Assembly: GCF_014647215.1 (NCBI RefSeq)
Contig: NZ_BMOT01000002.1
Location: forward strand, 412,497 to 476,496
Origin: Shewanella aestuarii
GTDB taxonomy: Bacteria > Pseudomonadota > Gammaproteobacteria > Enterobacterales > Shewanellaceae
Direction of reading: 5' to 3'
DNA: 64,000 nt
The notes beneath the pieces were generated by a model, which saw only the letters and a program-made list of their open reading frames with translations, had not been told where the DNA came from and did no database searches. Shown here in pieces: positions 28,468-37,605 of this stretch. The position numbers and the translations under genes are program-made. Positions within the stretch are counted from its first letter, which is position 1, and each line of letters begins with the position of its first letter.

Positions 28468-29369
28468 TGTCTTCAAGTATTGATGCCGTTATCGTAACAT
28501 CTCACTCTGATAATCTAGCCTTGTCTGTTAATGGTATTAGTTGGCATGTTGACGATGCCGCTATCTTAGCGGATATTTCCTTTGCGCTTCACAAAAAGCA
28601 AATGCTCGGGGTGATAGGGCCAAATGGTGCGGGTAAGTCGAGTTTACTTCGATGTCTTTATCGTTATATCACTCCCACACATGGGCAAATCCGCCTGTTT
28701 GATCAAGATATTAACCAATTTAGCGCCAAGGCATTTGCTACCCAAGTTGCCGTAGTACAGCAAGACACGCTACAATTTTTTGATATGAATACCAGCCAGC
28801 TGGTGGCCATGGGGTTAACGCCGCACAAAGGCATGTTCGATGGCCACACCACCGCTGATAATCAACTGATAAACGATGCCATTCAAAAAGTGGGTTTAAC
28901 CGACAAGGCCTTTTTGCAATACAGTCAATTGTCAGGAGGTGAAAAACAGCGCGCATTAATCGCCAGAGCCATAGTGCAACGTCCTAAATTATTGATACTT
29001 GATGAGCCCACAAATCATTTAGATATTCGTTACCAGATCCAAATTCTAGAGTTGGTCAAAAGCTTAGGCATTACCGTTATCGCCTCTATCCATGATTTAA
29101 ATTTAGCCAGCGCTATGTGTGATACTTTGGTATTGCTCAATAAAGGCCAGCTGGTGGCTCAAGGCACGCCTAGCGCGGTACTCACAGAGGCACAAATTGG
29201 TGAGGTATTTGAGGTATGTTGTGAGGTCAAGCCGCATCCGCAACATGCTAAACCCTTAGTGAATTACTTTTACGGTTATATGTCGCAACCTTTACCTCAT
29301 TCGCCATATAAGCCGAGCCCTAAAGCCGAACAACATTCATCTTTGTGTGATATTGAGGTTCAGTCATGA
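28467..29369 (+). CDS. btuD: Vitamin B12 ABC importer ATPase BtuD
   Basis: A 300-residue ABC ATPase of the FecE/BtuD type, placed at the cytoplasmic face of the importer. Motifs: Walker A GPNGAGKSS, Q-loop VVQQDTLQF, signature LSGGEKQRALIARA, Walker B LLILDEPTNHLD and switch His in SIHDLN. ATG 28467 is the start (GGGAGG 9 nt upstream); a TTG three bases earlier is in frame but less likely. The start overlaps the stop of the 31-codon ORF, and the end overlaps btuC by 4 bp. A 40-residue C-terminal tail (YGYMSQPLPHSPYKPSPKAE) is longer than in E. coli BtuD. B12 specificity is inferred from the riboswitch and cob genes. Confidence 0.92.
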   Translation: MSSSIDAVIVTSHSDNLALSVNGISWHVDDAAILADISFALHKKQMLGVIGPNGAGKSSLLRCLYRYITPTHGQIRLFDQDINQFSAKAFATQVAVVQQDTLQFFDMNTSQLVAMGLTPHKGMFDGHTTADNQLINDAIQKVGLTDKAFLQYSQLSGGEKQRALIARAIVQRPKLLILDEPTNHLDIRYQIQILELVKSLGITVIASIHDLNLASAMCDTLVLLNKGQLVAQGTPSAVLTEAQIGEVFEVCCEVKPHPQHAKPLVNYFYGYMSQPLPHSPYKPSPKAEQHSSLCDIEVQS

Positions 29370-30442
29370 GCCCAGTTAAAGATCAATACAGGTATCGACT
29401 ATTTCTATGTTTTTTAGCCTTGTTTGCCACATTAAGCCCTATTGCAGCGGCAAGTTTTGGCGCTGCGAATATCAGCTTTAATGATGTGCTTCAGGCCCTA
29501 ATGCAGCATCTTCCTTGGCAAGAGAGCGCGCAATCATCTGGCATAACCGAACGGATCGTATTTGAGCTGCGTTTTCCGCGCATTGTGCTTGCGTTTATTG
29601 CCGGAGCAGGCTTGGCGCTAGCGGGTAGCGTGTTACAAACTGTTACCCGTAATCCGTTGGCTGATCCCTATTTGTTTGGTATTAGTTCCGGAGCCTCTTT
29701 TGGCGCGGTATTAGTATTCAGCTTTTTGTCCAGTGGGCTGTTCGATCAAATTCAGGTAACGGCCATGTCTTCTGGGCGACTTGATTGGTGGAGTTGGCAA
29801 AACTTGTTATTACCCGTAGGGGCATTTGCTGGGGCCTGTTTATCGGTATTGTTGGTGTTGAGTTTGTCAGGTTTAGGACGAAGCAGCCAGGTTGAACGCA
29901 TGTTGTTATCGGGTGTGGCAACCTCGTTTTTATTCGGGGCACTGACCAGTTTATTACTGTATTTTTCAAACCCACAAGCCACGGCATCAGTACTGTTTTG
30001 GTCATTAGGTAGCTTTGCTAAAGCTAACTGGGTTGGGGTGATTCTCCCCAGTGTTATTGTGCTAGGCAGTTTAGCGGTGATTGTTGTTTTTAAACGCCAA
30101 ATTGTAGCACTGCAAGCGGGAGATGAAACAGCCCATACCCTAGGGGTCAATGTGGCTAAATTACGTCTTAATATGCTGTTGCTGTGCTCGTTAATTACCG
30201 CGGTATTAGTGGCTAGTTGTGGCGGAATTGGCTTTGTAGGGTTGATGATCCCCCATTGTGTTCGCCTACTGTTTCCTGGACGTCAGCCTATGATAGTGAC
30301 CGCCATTGTGGGTGGGTTATTTATGGTGTGGATTGATGTTGTGGCGCGCTGCGTATTAGGTAATCAGGAGTTACCTGTCGGTATTATCACAGCGGCAATA
30401 GGCAGCGTGTTCTTCTTATTTATCTTAAGACATCGGCGTTAA
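29366..30442 (+). CDS. btuC: Vitamin B12 ABC importer permease BtuC
   Basis: A 358-residue FecCD/BtuC-family inner-membrane permease with about ten transmembrane helices. Family landmarks: LRFPRIVLAFIAGAGLALAG, then VTRNPLADPYLFGISSGASF near the N-terminus, and GGIGFVGLMIPHCVRLLFPG, the cytoplasmic L-loop that docks on the ATPase. Its ATG overlaps the btuD stop in an ATGA. Together with BtuD and the distant BtuF it should form the importer that brings cobamides from the periplasm. Confidence 0.94.
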   Translation: MSPVKDQYRYRLFLCFLALFATLSPIAAASFGAANISFNDVLQALMQHLPWQESAQSSGITERIVFELRFPRIVLAFIAGAGLALAGSVLQTVTRNPLADPYLFGISSGASFGAVLVFSFLSSGLFDQIQVTAMSSGRLDWWSWQNLLLPVGAFAGACLSVLLVLSLSGLGRSSQVERMLLSGVATSFLFGALTSLLLYFSNPQATASVLFWSLGSFAKANWVGVILPSVIVLGSLAVIVVFKRQIVALQAGDETAHTLGVNVAKLRLNMLLLCSLITAVLVASCGGIGFVGLMIPHCVRLLFPGRQPMIVTAIVGGLFMVWIDVVARCVLGNQELPVGIITAAIGSVFFLFILRHRR

Positions 30443-30491
30443 ATGCCTGTGTTGTTAATTTCTTTGTCATTGTTATCTTTGTGGAGCGTTT

Positions 30492-31538
30492 ATGTTTGCA
30501 GTTGACCACGTTAGTCATAAATTCGACGACATCATCCAGCATAAAATTGATCAAAAAACCAAACCTAAAGGTGCGCTAGGTCAGTTGGAGTTATTGGCTA
30601 AACAGGTTGCACAAGTTCAGTTATCACGTGATCCAAAGGCTAAAAAACTGCATATAACTCAGCCAGGATTACTGGTGTTTGCAGCTGACCATGGCATCGC
30701 GCAATATGGTGTGTCGATTGCGCCAAGTGAAGTCACCAGCCAAATGGTCGCGAATTTTGTTAACGGTGGCGCAGCGGTTAATGTGTTCTGCCGTCAAATG
30801 GGTTTTAATCTGGAAGTGATAGATGCTGGAATACTTGCTCCGTTAGGCTTGGATGGTATTACTGAACACAGATTGGGTAATGGTACTGCGGCAATGCATC
30901 TAGCGCCAGCAATGAGCCTTGAGCAAGTTAAACAAGGTTTTGAGGCGGCTCATGAAGTTGTTGAACGTCATGTATTGTCGGGGTGTAACCTTATCGCGTT
31001 AGGTGAAATGGGGATAGGTAACACCTCTTCAGCGGCTGCAATTATGGCTGCTTTGTTGGAGCTTGACGTGACTAGTTGTGTCGGCAGAGGTACTGGCATA
31101 GATGATAAAACCTTGGCTTTGAAAACAGCGTTGCTTAATGAAGCATTGAAATTACATCGACCCAAATTGACTTCGCCAGTGCATATATTGGCTTATTTAG
31201 GTGGCTTTGAAATTGTGCAAATGACGGGGGCAATTTTAGCCGCAGCAGAACAGAAAATATTAGTGTTAATAGATGGGTTTATCTCTACCGCAGCGGCTCT
31301 TGTCGCTGTAAGATTACACCCTGCAGCAAGAGACTATTTAGTGTTTGCCCATGAGTCGGAAGAGCAGGGGCATAAATTGATGTTAAGCCATCTAGGGGCA
31401 CAGCCAATTTTATCTTTGGGCTTACGCCTAGGTGAAGGAACCGGAGCCGCATTAGCGTTACCAATAGTTCAAGCCGCAGTGAATTTTTATAATGAGATGG
31501 CCAGCTTTGAAGATGCTGGCGTCGAGAATGTGGTCTAA
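30492..31538 (+). CDS. cobT: Nicotinate-nucleotide:dimethylbenzimidazole phosphoribosyltransferase CobT
   Basis: A 348-residue cytoplasmic enzyme that activates the lower-ligand base to alpha-ribazole phosphate. Motifs: [10 protein letters not shown] at the N-terminus, [27 protein letters not shown] (phosphate and substrate loop), VGRGTGIDD, and [15 protein letters not shown] with the catalytic Glu of the family. TGGAGCGTTT precedes the ATG. The 49-bp gap after btuC is the largest inside the operon but holds no terminator, so co-transcription is likely. Confidence 0.97.
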   Translation: MFAVDHVSHKFDDIIQHKIDQKTKPKGALGQLELLAKQVAQVQLSRDPKAKKLHITQPGLLVFAADHGIAQYGVSIAPSEVTSQMVANFVNGGAAVNVFCRQMGFNLEVIDAGILAPLGLDGITEHRLGNGTAAMHLAPAMSLEQVKQGFEAAHEVVERHVLSGCNLIALGEMGIGNTSSAAAIMAALLELDVTSCVGRGTGIDDKTLALKTALLNEALKLHRPKLTSPVHILAYLGGFEIVQMTGAILAAAEQKILVLIDGFISTAAALVAVRLHPAARDYLVFAHESEEQGHKLMLSHLGAQPILSLGLRLGEGTGAALALPIVQAAVNFYNEMASFEDAGVENVV

Positions 31539-31545
31539 GGAAAGT

Positions 31546-32328
31546 ATGTTCAATCTATACCGTGGTTTAAGACAGTTAAATTTATTTTTTGTCGCGTTGA
31601 GCTTTTTTACGCGCCTGCCCATTCCATCTTGGGTGGTCATTGATGCTGAAAAACTCAATCAATCAAGCCGATATTTTGGGGTAGTAGGATTAGCTATTGG
31701 CTTAATCAGCGGGTTAATTTTTTGGCTAGCTCAGTTGGTGCTGCCAGCCAATATTGCTGTGCTACTAGCCATGGTTGCCGGAGTGTTAGCAACAGGTGCT
31801 TTCCATGAAGATGGCTTAGCGGATACCGCCGATGGCTTTGGTGGCGGCTGGAGCGTTGAAGATAAGCTGCGCATTATGAAAGACTCACGTCTTGGCAGCT
31901 ATGGTGCATTAGCCATTGGTTTAGCATTATTATTAAAGTGGCAGTTGTTGGTTGAGTTGGCGTTATACAGCCCAATGGCAGCCATTAGCGGTTTTGTGGT
32001 GGCGCATACATTAAGTCGTGTGTTAGCCGCGAGCCTAATTTTTAGTGAAAAATATGTCCGTGATGACAGCGGTAAATCTAAACCATTAGCACAGCAACAA
32101 TCATTTAATGATCTGTTAATTTTATTAGCCAGCGGTTTGTTTGTTTTACTCTGGTTAAACGGCGTGGCCGCTTTTGCTTTGTTTATTATTCTGTGGTGTG
32201 TCAGGTTTTTATTGGGCAGCTTATTTAGGCGACAAATTGGTGGCTATACCGGTGATACTTTGGGTGCTGCGCAACAAGTCAGTGAAATAGTATGTTACCT
32301 GGTAATCTTGGTGGTTGGATTAAGTTAA
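31546..32328 (+). CDS. cobS: Adenosylcobinamide-GDP ribazoletransferase (cobalamin synthase) CobS
   Basis: A 260-residue polytopic inner-membrane enzyme that joins adenosylcobinamide-GDP and alpha-ribazole. The metal- and substrate-binding motif FHEDGLADTADGFGGG and EDKLRIMKDSRLGSYG are diagnostic. The start is ATG 31546, preceded by AAGGAAAG; an in-frame ATG 54 bp upstream inside cobT gives a non-conserved extension. Its stop (TAA) shares one base with the cobU ATG. Confidence 0.96.
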   Translation: MFNLYRGLRQLNLFFVALSFFTRLPIPSWVVIDAEKLNQSSRYFGVVGLAIGLISGLIFWLAQLVLPANIAVLLAMVAGVLATGAFHEDGLADTADGFGGGWSVEDKLRIMKDSRLGSYGALAIGLALLLKWQLLVELALYSPMAAISGFVVAHTLSRVLAASLIFSEKYVRDDSGKSKPLAQQQSFNDLLILLASGLFVLLWLNGVAAFALFIILWCVRFLLGSLFRRQIGGYTGDTLGAAQQVSEIVCYLVILVVGLS

Positions 32329-32933
32329 TGATCCATTTAGTGCTTGGGGGCGCCAGAAGCGGTAAAAGCCGATTTGCTGAAAACTGGGTCGCCCAGATGA
32401 CAGCCTCAATCCCCCAAGCTTGCCCCCCTGTGTACATTGCAACCGCCACCATAGGCAATGATGACGAGATGGCAAACAGAATTGCTCGTCATCAAGGCGA
32501 TAGAAGAACCAGTGCTTTAGCCTGGATAACTTTAGAGACACCATTGGCATTAGCCGAGTGTTTAACGCGAATAGATAAAGCTAATCAAGTTATTCTGGTT
32601 GATTGCCTAACCCTCTACTTAACCAATCACCTATTGCGCGCTAGTCTCAATACCACAGCTGAAACCTTGCGCAGAATGTCGGCAACAAATTTAGCCTCTC
32701 ACGACTGGCAAACAGAAAAAAATCATCTTCTAGCGGTATTGCCGACACTTAAATCACATGTGGTTTTGGTCAGTAACGAAGTGGGCTCAGGTATTGTGCC
32801 TATGGGCGAACTGAGTAGAGAGTTTGTCGATCAAGCCGGATGGCTAAATCAAGCAATTGCCGCGCTGGCGGATGAGGTTAGTCTTGTCGTGGCAGGATTA
32901 CCACTTATGTTAAAAACAGCTATCAATTCATGA
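32328..32933 (+). CDS. cobU: Adenosylcobinamide kinase / guanylyltransferase CobU
   Basis: A 201-residue bifunctional cytoplasmic enzyme that phosphorylates and then guanylylates adenosylcobinamide. Walker [13 protein letters not shown] begins at residue 6; [22 protein letters not shown] includes the His that takes the GMP intermediate ([10 protein letters not shown]); [11 protein letters not shown] is the Walker B-like strand; and [18 protein letters not shown] closes the fold. The start ATG 32328 overlaps the cobS stop by one base; an upstream in-frame ATG in cobS is rejected. It overlaps cobQ by 4 bp. Confidence 0.96.
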   Translation: MIHLVLGGARSGKSRFAENWVAQMTASIPQACPPVYIATATIGNDDEMANRIARHQGDRRTSALAWITLETPLALAECLTRIDKANQVILVDCLTLYLTNHLLRASLNTTAETLRRMSATNLASHDWQTEKNHLLAVLPTLKSHVVLVSNEVGSGIVPMGELSREFVDQAGWLNQAIAALADEVSLVVAGLPLMLKTAINS

Positions 32934-34489
32934 TCATAAATAACCCTCAAGTATCAAATATTACTTTAATGACTCAATTTAGCCGATTGCAAGGCAGCTT
33001 AATGGTGCAAGGCACCACCTCCGATGCAGGAAAAAGTACCTTAGTCGCGGGGTTGTGTCGGTTGTTTGCGCGTAAAGGCATTAATGTTGCGCCATTTAAA
33101 CCACAGAATATGGCATTAAACAGCGCTGTCACCGAAGATGGCGGGGAAATTGGCCGAGCCCAAGCGCTGCAGGCGGTGGCATGTCATCTTAAACCCCATA
33201 CCGATTTTAATCCTGTATTGCTCAAGCCTAGCTCAGACACAGGTGCGCAAGTGATTATTCACGGTAAAGCGTTAACCAACCTTGAAGCTAAAGCTTTTTT
33301 CGGGCCCCAAAGTCAAGGTTATAAGACCATGGCGCTTAATGCCGTTATGACATCCTTTAATCGCCTACAGCAAAGGTATGATTTGGTGATTATTGAAGGT
33401 GCAGGCAGCCCGGCAGAAATCAATTTACGCCAAGGTGATATCGCCAATATGGGGTTTGCTGAAGAGGCCGATTGTCCGGTGATTATTATTGCCGATATTG
33501 ATAAAGGCGGCGTATTTGCCCACCTTGTGGGTACACTGGCTTTATTAAGTCCGTCAGAACAAGCTAGGGTAAAAGGATTTGTGATAAACCGTTTTAGGGG
33601 AGATATCAGCCTACTGCAATCTGGCATAGATTGGCTAGAAAACTATACCCAAAAACCGGTGCTAGGAGTCTTGCCTTATTTACACGATCTACATTTAGAC
33701 GCCGAAGACAGTTTAATCGCATCACCTGCTTCAACCCAGTGCAATGCTTCACAACAAAAGCTGGTGGTTTTAGTGTTAGTGTTTCCGCGGATCAGTAATC
33801 ATACTGATTTTGATCCGTTAAGGCTGCACCCTCAGGTGGAGTTTCGATATATCAGTATGGCGGAACAACATAAACCCTTTCCTGCTGCCGATTTAATCAT
33901 TCTACCTGGCAGTAAAAATGTACGTGCAGATCTGAATTTCATGCGGCAACAGGGCTGGGATAAAGCCATTTTTAAGCATTTACGCTATGGCGGCAAAGTG
34001 ATGGGGATTTGCGGTGGTTATCAAATGCTTGGGAAAATGATTGCTGATCCCTTAGGTATTGAAGATGTCGCTGGCAGCACTCCAGGGTTAGGCCTATTAG
34101 ATATCGTTACCGAATTGACAGCCAAAAAAGTGCTTACTCAGGTGAGCGGCCAGTTACAACTTAATCAACAACAGGTGCGTTTTGACGGCTATGAAATTCA
34201 TTGTGGGATATCAAATTTTACCGCGACAACCGTGACTCACCCCGTCACTATTTCAACGCCTACGGGGCAAAACGATGGGCAAGTAAGCCAAGATAATCGG
34301 ATCCTCGGTACCTATATTCATGGATTATTAGATAACCCATCAGCGTGCCAGCTGCTTTTAGATTGGGCAGGGCTTGAGCAAGCTCAAGTTATCGACATCA
34401 ACCAAATCCGCGAACAACAATTGAACCGCCTAGCCGATGTACTTGAAGAACATTTAGATTTGAAAAAGTTAATAGGAGTGATTGGATGA
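32930..34489 (+). CDS. cobQ: Cobyric acid synthase CobQ
   Basis: A 519-residue glutamine-dependent amidase that amidates four carboxylates of the corrin ring. The N-terminal dethiobiotin-synthetase-like ATPase domain has [19 protein letters not shown] and [11 protein letters not shown]. The C-terminal class I-like glutamine amidotransferase domain has [11 protein letters not shown], whose Cys is the nucleophile, and the His in YIHGLLDN. The start region [22 protein letters not shown] is slightly longer than usual: an internal ATG at MTQF or MVQG could be the true start, but the ATGA overlap with cobU favours 32930. The presence of cobQ in a salvage operon suggests use of cobyrate-level precursors. 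Confidence 0.95.
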   Translation: MIINNPQVSNITLMTQFSRLQGSLMVQGTTSDAGKSTLVAGLCRLFARKGINVAPFKPQNMALNSAVTEDGGEIGRAQALQAVACHLKPHTDFNPVLLKPSSDTGAQVIIHGKALTNLEAKAFFGPQSQGYKTMALNAVMTSFNRLQQRYDLVIIEGAGSPAEINLRQGDIANMGFAEEADCPVIIIADIDKGGVFAHLVGTLALLSPSEQARVKGFVINRFRGDISLLQSGIDWLENYTQKPVLGVLPYLHDLHLDAEDSLIASPASTQCNASQQKLVVLVLVFPRISNHTDFDPLRLHPQVEFRYISMAEQHKPFPAADLIILPGSKNVRADLNFMRQQGWDKAIFKHLRYGGKVMGICGGYQMLGKMIADPLGIEDVAGSTPGLGLLDIVTELTAKKVLTQVSGQLQLNQQQVRFDGYEIHCGISNFTATTVTHPVTISTPTGQNDGQVSQDNRILGTYIHGLLDNPSACQLLLDWAGLEQAQVIDINQIREQQLNRLADVLEEHLDLKKLIGVIG

Positions 34490-35115
34490 TGGATAGCAAC
34501 AAAGACGAAAACCACATTGACGAACAAAAAGCCCAACGTCATAAGGCTCGCCAACAAAAAGTAAAACAAGGTGTGGATGCAAAGATTGCCGCAGCACAGG
34601 AAGAAAAAGGTATTTTACTGGTGTTAACGGGTAACGGTAAGGGCAAGTCAACCTCAGGTTTTGGCTCGGTTGCTCGCGCCGTCGGCCATGGTCAAAAAGC
34701 TGCTGTGGTGCAGTTTATCAAAGGCACTTGGGCTTGTGGTGAACGTAATTTACTGGAAGGGGCAGGTGTTGAATTTCATGTCATGGGCACAGGTTTTACC
34801 TGGGAAACCCAAGACAAAGAAAAAGACACTAAAGCGGCCATGGAAGCCTGGGAACACGCCGAGAAACTATTGCAGGATGAGTCAGTTAACTTATTGTTGT
34901 TAGATGAATTAACTTACATGGTTAGCTACCATTATATTGAACTTGAACGCGTATTAACGGCTTTAAAAAACAGACCCGCAATGCAACATGTGATTATTAC
35001 CGGCCGAGCTTGTCATCGAGAAATTATTGAGCTTGCGGATACCGTCAGCGAAGTGCAACCCATCAAACACGCGTTTAATGCAGGTATCAAAGCCCAGTTA
35101 GGGTTTGATTATTAA
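34486..35115 (+). CDS. cobO: Cob(I)alamin adenosyltransferase CobO/BtuR
   Basis: A 209-residue cytoplasmic enzyme that transfers adenosyl from ATP to cob(I)alamin or cobinamide. A charged N-terminal extension (to about 35) precedes [17 protein letters not shown] (P-loop), [31 protein letters not shown] (Walker B-like), and [19 protein letters not shown]. All are standard for the CobA/CobO/BtuR family. ATG overlaps the cobQ stop by 4 bp; a second ATG follows directly and either may be used. It is the last gene of the operon, followed by a hairpin. Confidence 0.96.
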   Translation: MMDSNKDENHIDEQKAQRHKARQQKVKQGVDAKIAAAQEEKGILLVLTGNGKGKSTSGFGSVARAVGHGQKAAVVQFIKGTWACGERNLLEGAGVEFHVMGTGFTWETQDKEKDTKAAMEAWEHAEKLLQDESVNLLLLDELTYMVSYHYIELERVLTALKNRPAMQHVIITGRACHREIIELADTVSEVQPIKHAFNAGIKAQLGFDY

Positions 35116-35563
35116 TCTTATTATTTGTCGCTAAAAGCATAATATGCTTCTAGCGGCATTATTTATTGGCGCAAATCCAATTCACTACTTTCTGCTGCAT
35201 TTTGATTTGTAGAGACAGATATTAACGACAGATTCAAGTTCATCACAACTAACTCCCACCCAGCTAACGTATGCTTGTCTAAGCACAAAAACATTTTCAA
35301 GATCTTAACAGCTTAGGTTGTCGATATTTGACCACATCAATTCATTCAAATTTAAAATAACCGCCTTGTTTAAATAAGGATGGGCTTGACCACTTTACTC
35401 TGCACTACTTATTTTTTGAATAATAAAATGCCGACTGAAAGACTATTGGCGACTAGACTAAATAATGATTTTCCCTCAAGTAAAGCTGAAGATTAATTGA
35501 GTATCTTTTTCATAAACTCGCTATTTATGATTTGGTGTCTAAGCTTAAAAAAAAGGAGCCGCC
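35116..35563. other. Gene-free interval between cobO and the second chemoreceptor
   Basis: About 450 bp. Apart from the hairpin at 35129-35155 no RNA, repeat or coding sequence was recognised. The chemoreceptor promoter should lie in its right part. Confidence 0.55.
35129..35155 (+). terminator. Probable terminator of the btu-cob operon
   Basis: Interrupted stem CGCTA-a-AAGCAT / ATGCTT-c-TAGCG with a 3-nt loop, 13 bp after the cobO stop. The following sequence (GCATTATTTATTGG) is only moderately T-rich, so efficiency is uncertain. Confidence 0.6.
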
Positions 35564-37195
35564 ATGTTTAAAAGTATCCGTATCAAGTTCTCGTTAATGT
35601 TTATAGCCATTGTCATTGTGTTAATTTCAGTGACGATATTTGATGCTAGCAGAATCAATAACACATTAGCGCAGTTACAAGAGTTCAGCCAACAGTTCAA
35701 TCCGGCCACTTCTGCGATTTTGAACGCTGATAGAGATTTATATCAGGCACAATTAAGTGCAGTAAGTTTGCTGGATAAAGATCTGAGTGATAGTCAACGA
35801 CAAAAAGAAATACAAAATTGGCAAGATAATGTTGATCAGGCTAAAGACAGAATGTTGCAATTTAGACAACTGTTAACCGGCCACCCCATGGTCACAGGTG
35901 CCACCAAGGATTTCGACAGACAATTTACTACTTGGTATCAAGCTTCAAGCCGTGTCATTGAAGCCGTTAAAAAGCAAGACTTTGTCAATGCCAAAAAAAT
36001 TCATAATGAGGTTGCAGAAAAAGAGTTTGGCACCTTAAGAGATATTTATAACGCCGCAGGTGAAGCCGCTGACAATAGGGTTAAAGAGCTTGATGACATA
36101 ATCAGCGAACGTACGGCAACTGAGAACACTATGTCGATTGTTATCTCATTGATTGTGGTGATTTTCGCGTTAGTTGTAGCCTATTATGGCCCGAAAACTA
36201 TTGTGGATGCGATTAATGACATTACCCACAGAATTAATGATATTGCAAATGGTGATGGCAACCTCACGCAGCGGATCAAAATTAGTCGAGAGGATGAAAT
36301 TAGTAGTTTAGCAAGAGCATTTAATCTGTTTGTTGAGCAATTACAAAACATGATAATCAGTATTAACTCGCACTCCAATGAAGTGAATCTTTCCGTCGAA
36401 AAACTATCCCAAAAATCTAGCGAGACATTAGATATTAGTACAGATCAATCGCAATTTGTGGAAACCATTGTTACAGCTGTGAATGAGATGAGTGCAGCAG
36501 TAAGAGAAGTGGCATCAAATGCAATGGACACAGCGACTGAAATCAATAAGGTTAACGATCAAACTATCGAAGGGAAAAGAGTCTTAGGATTATCGATTGA
36601 TCAAATTGATGAGCTTTCCTCTTCAGTTAGCCAAGCGGTAAAAGTGATAGAAAAATTATCAGAAAACTCATCTAGTATTGCTTCTGTACTGGATGTCATA
36701 CGCGGTATTGCTGAGCAAACAAACCTATTGGCTTTGAACGCAGCGATCGAAGCAGCAAGGGCTGGCGAACAAGGCCGAGGGTTTGCTGTTGTAGCTGATG
36801 AAGTGAGAACCTTAGCCAGCAGAACGGAAACTTCCACCCAAGATATTCAAAAAATGATTGAGATATTGCAGCAAGGGGTTTCTGATGCTGTCAAAACCAT
36901 CGAAGCTGGGGCGGCATTAACTGACTCAACAGTTGCACTAACAGCACAAACACAAACCGCTTTGGATGAGATTTTATCTTCAACATCTAGAGTGAGTGAT
37001 ATGTCGAGTCAAACAGCCACAGCAACCGAGGAGCAAACTCATGTATCTGAGGAAATTAACCGTAATCTCACTGAACTTTCGGACAAAACGATACATTGCC
37101 ATGATGTGATTAATGAAACCCAATCGATTGTGAAAGCAACTCGAACAATATGCAATAAACTACAACGCGAGGTATCTCGTTTTAAAGTTGCCTAA
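35564..37195 (+). CDS. Methyl-accepting chemotaxis protein (four-helix-bundle sensor)
   Basis: A 543-residue inner-membrane chemoreceptor: TM1 (8-25), a periplasmic helical sensor of about 165 residues with [15 protein letters not shown] in its first helix, TM2 ([21 protein letters not shown] region, about 190-208), a HAMP domain containing [20 protein letters not shown], and the signalling domain with tip [20 protein letters not shown]. The sensor resembles the four-helix-bundle type, and the ligand is unknown. GGAGCCGCC precedes the ATG. No che gene is adjacent. It differs from the HBM receptor at 14 kb in sensor class but shares a nearly identical signalling tip. Confidence 0.92.
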   Translation: MFKSIRIKFSLMFIAIVIVLISVTIFDASRINNTLAQLQEFSQQFNPATSAILNADRDLYQAQLSAVSLLDKDLSDSQRQKEIQNWQDNVDQAKDRMLQFRQLLTGHPMVTGATKDFDRQFTTWYQASSRVIEAVKKQDFVNAKKIHNEVAEKEFGTLRDIYNAAGEAADNRVKELDDIISERTATENTMSIVISLIVVIFALVVAYYGPKTIVDAINDITHRINDIANGDGNLTQRIKISREDEISSLARAFNLFVEQLQNMIISINSHSNEVNLSVEKLSQKSSETLDISTDQSQFVETIVTAVNEMSAAVREVASNAMDTATEINKVNDQTIEGKRVLGLSIDQIDELSSSVSQAVKVIEKLSENSSSIASVLDVIRGIAEQTNLLALNAAIEAARAGEQGRGFAVVADEVRTLASRTETSTQDIQKMIEILQQGVSDAVKTIEAGAALTDSTVALTAQTQTALDEILSSTSRVSDMSSQTATATEEQTHVSEEINRNLTELSDKTIHCHDVINETQSIVKATRTICNKLQREVSRFKVA

Positions 37196-37287
37196 ATATA
37201 GTGTTACCACGTTATTGTTGTGAGTTGTTGATTTGTCATTCTTTAATCTAAAATCTTGATTATAAATGAATATAAAACAACTGGTTA

Positions 37288-37399
37288 TACCGATGTTTTG
37301 GTTGAAATTACCTGCGATAGACTAACTAATGACGCCTAACTTCGACTTGTTATCAGTGCAAAGTTTAAGTTTTACTGTAAGTCTATTGATTAATAGTGT
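37288..37399 (-). repeat. Dispersed intergenic repeat, copy D
   Basis: Inverted relative to copy A and alignable over about 110 bp. On the plus strand it shows ACCGAT, GGTTGAAATTACC, GATAGACT, AATGACGC, CTTGTTATCAGTGCAAAGTT, ACTGTAAG and ATTGATTAATAG, against copy A's reverse GTTGAATTG, TATAGACC, ATTGACGC, CTTGTTATCAATGCAAAGTT, TTGTAAG and TTGAATATTAG. It lies between a chemoreceptor 3' end and the convergent GYF_2 gene. The gap 37196-37605 contains otherwise only a terminator. Confidence 0.75.
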
Positions 37400-37556
37400 T
37401 TTTAAATATGGTTTATTCATCTATTAATCCGATTTGAGGTTATTAGCATAATAAATATGCAATGTGATCTTTTATAAAAATCGTTAGTTGCCTGTGCTTG
37501 AATATTTGATTTATCTGTTTATCTTTGCAGCAATAAGTGAATGTGTTTCACCCAAT

Positions 37557-37587
37557 AAAAAGGCCAACTTAGATTAAGTTGGCCTTT
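37557..37587. terminator. Bidirectional terminator between chemoreceptor and GYF_2 genes
   Basis: Perfect 12-bp stem AAAGGCCAACTT / AAGTTGGCCTTT with loop AGATT. A-rich on the left and T-rich on the right, so it can act on both convergent transcripts. Confidence 0.88.
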
Positions 37588-37605
37588 CATTTTTATTTTA
37601 ACAGC

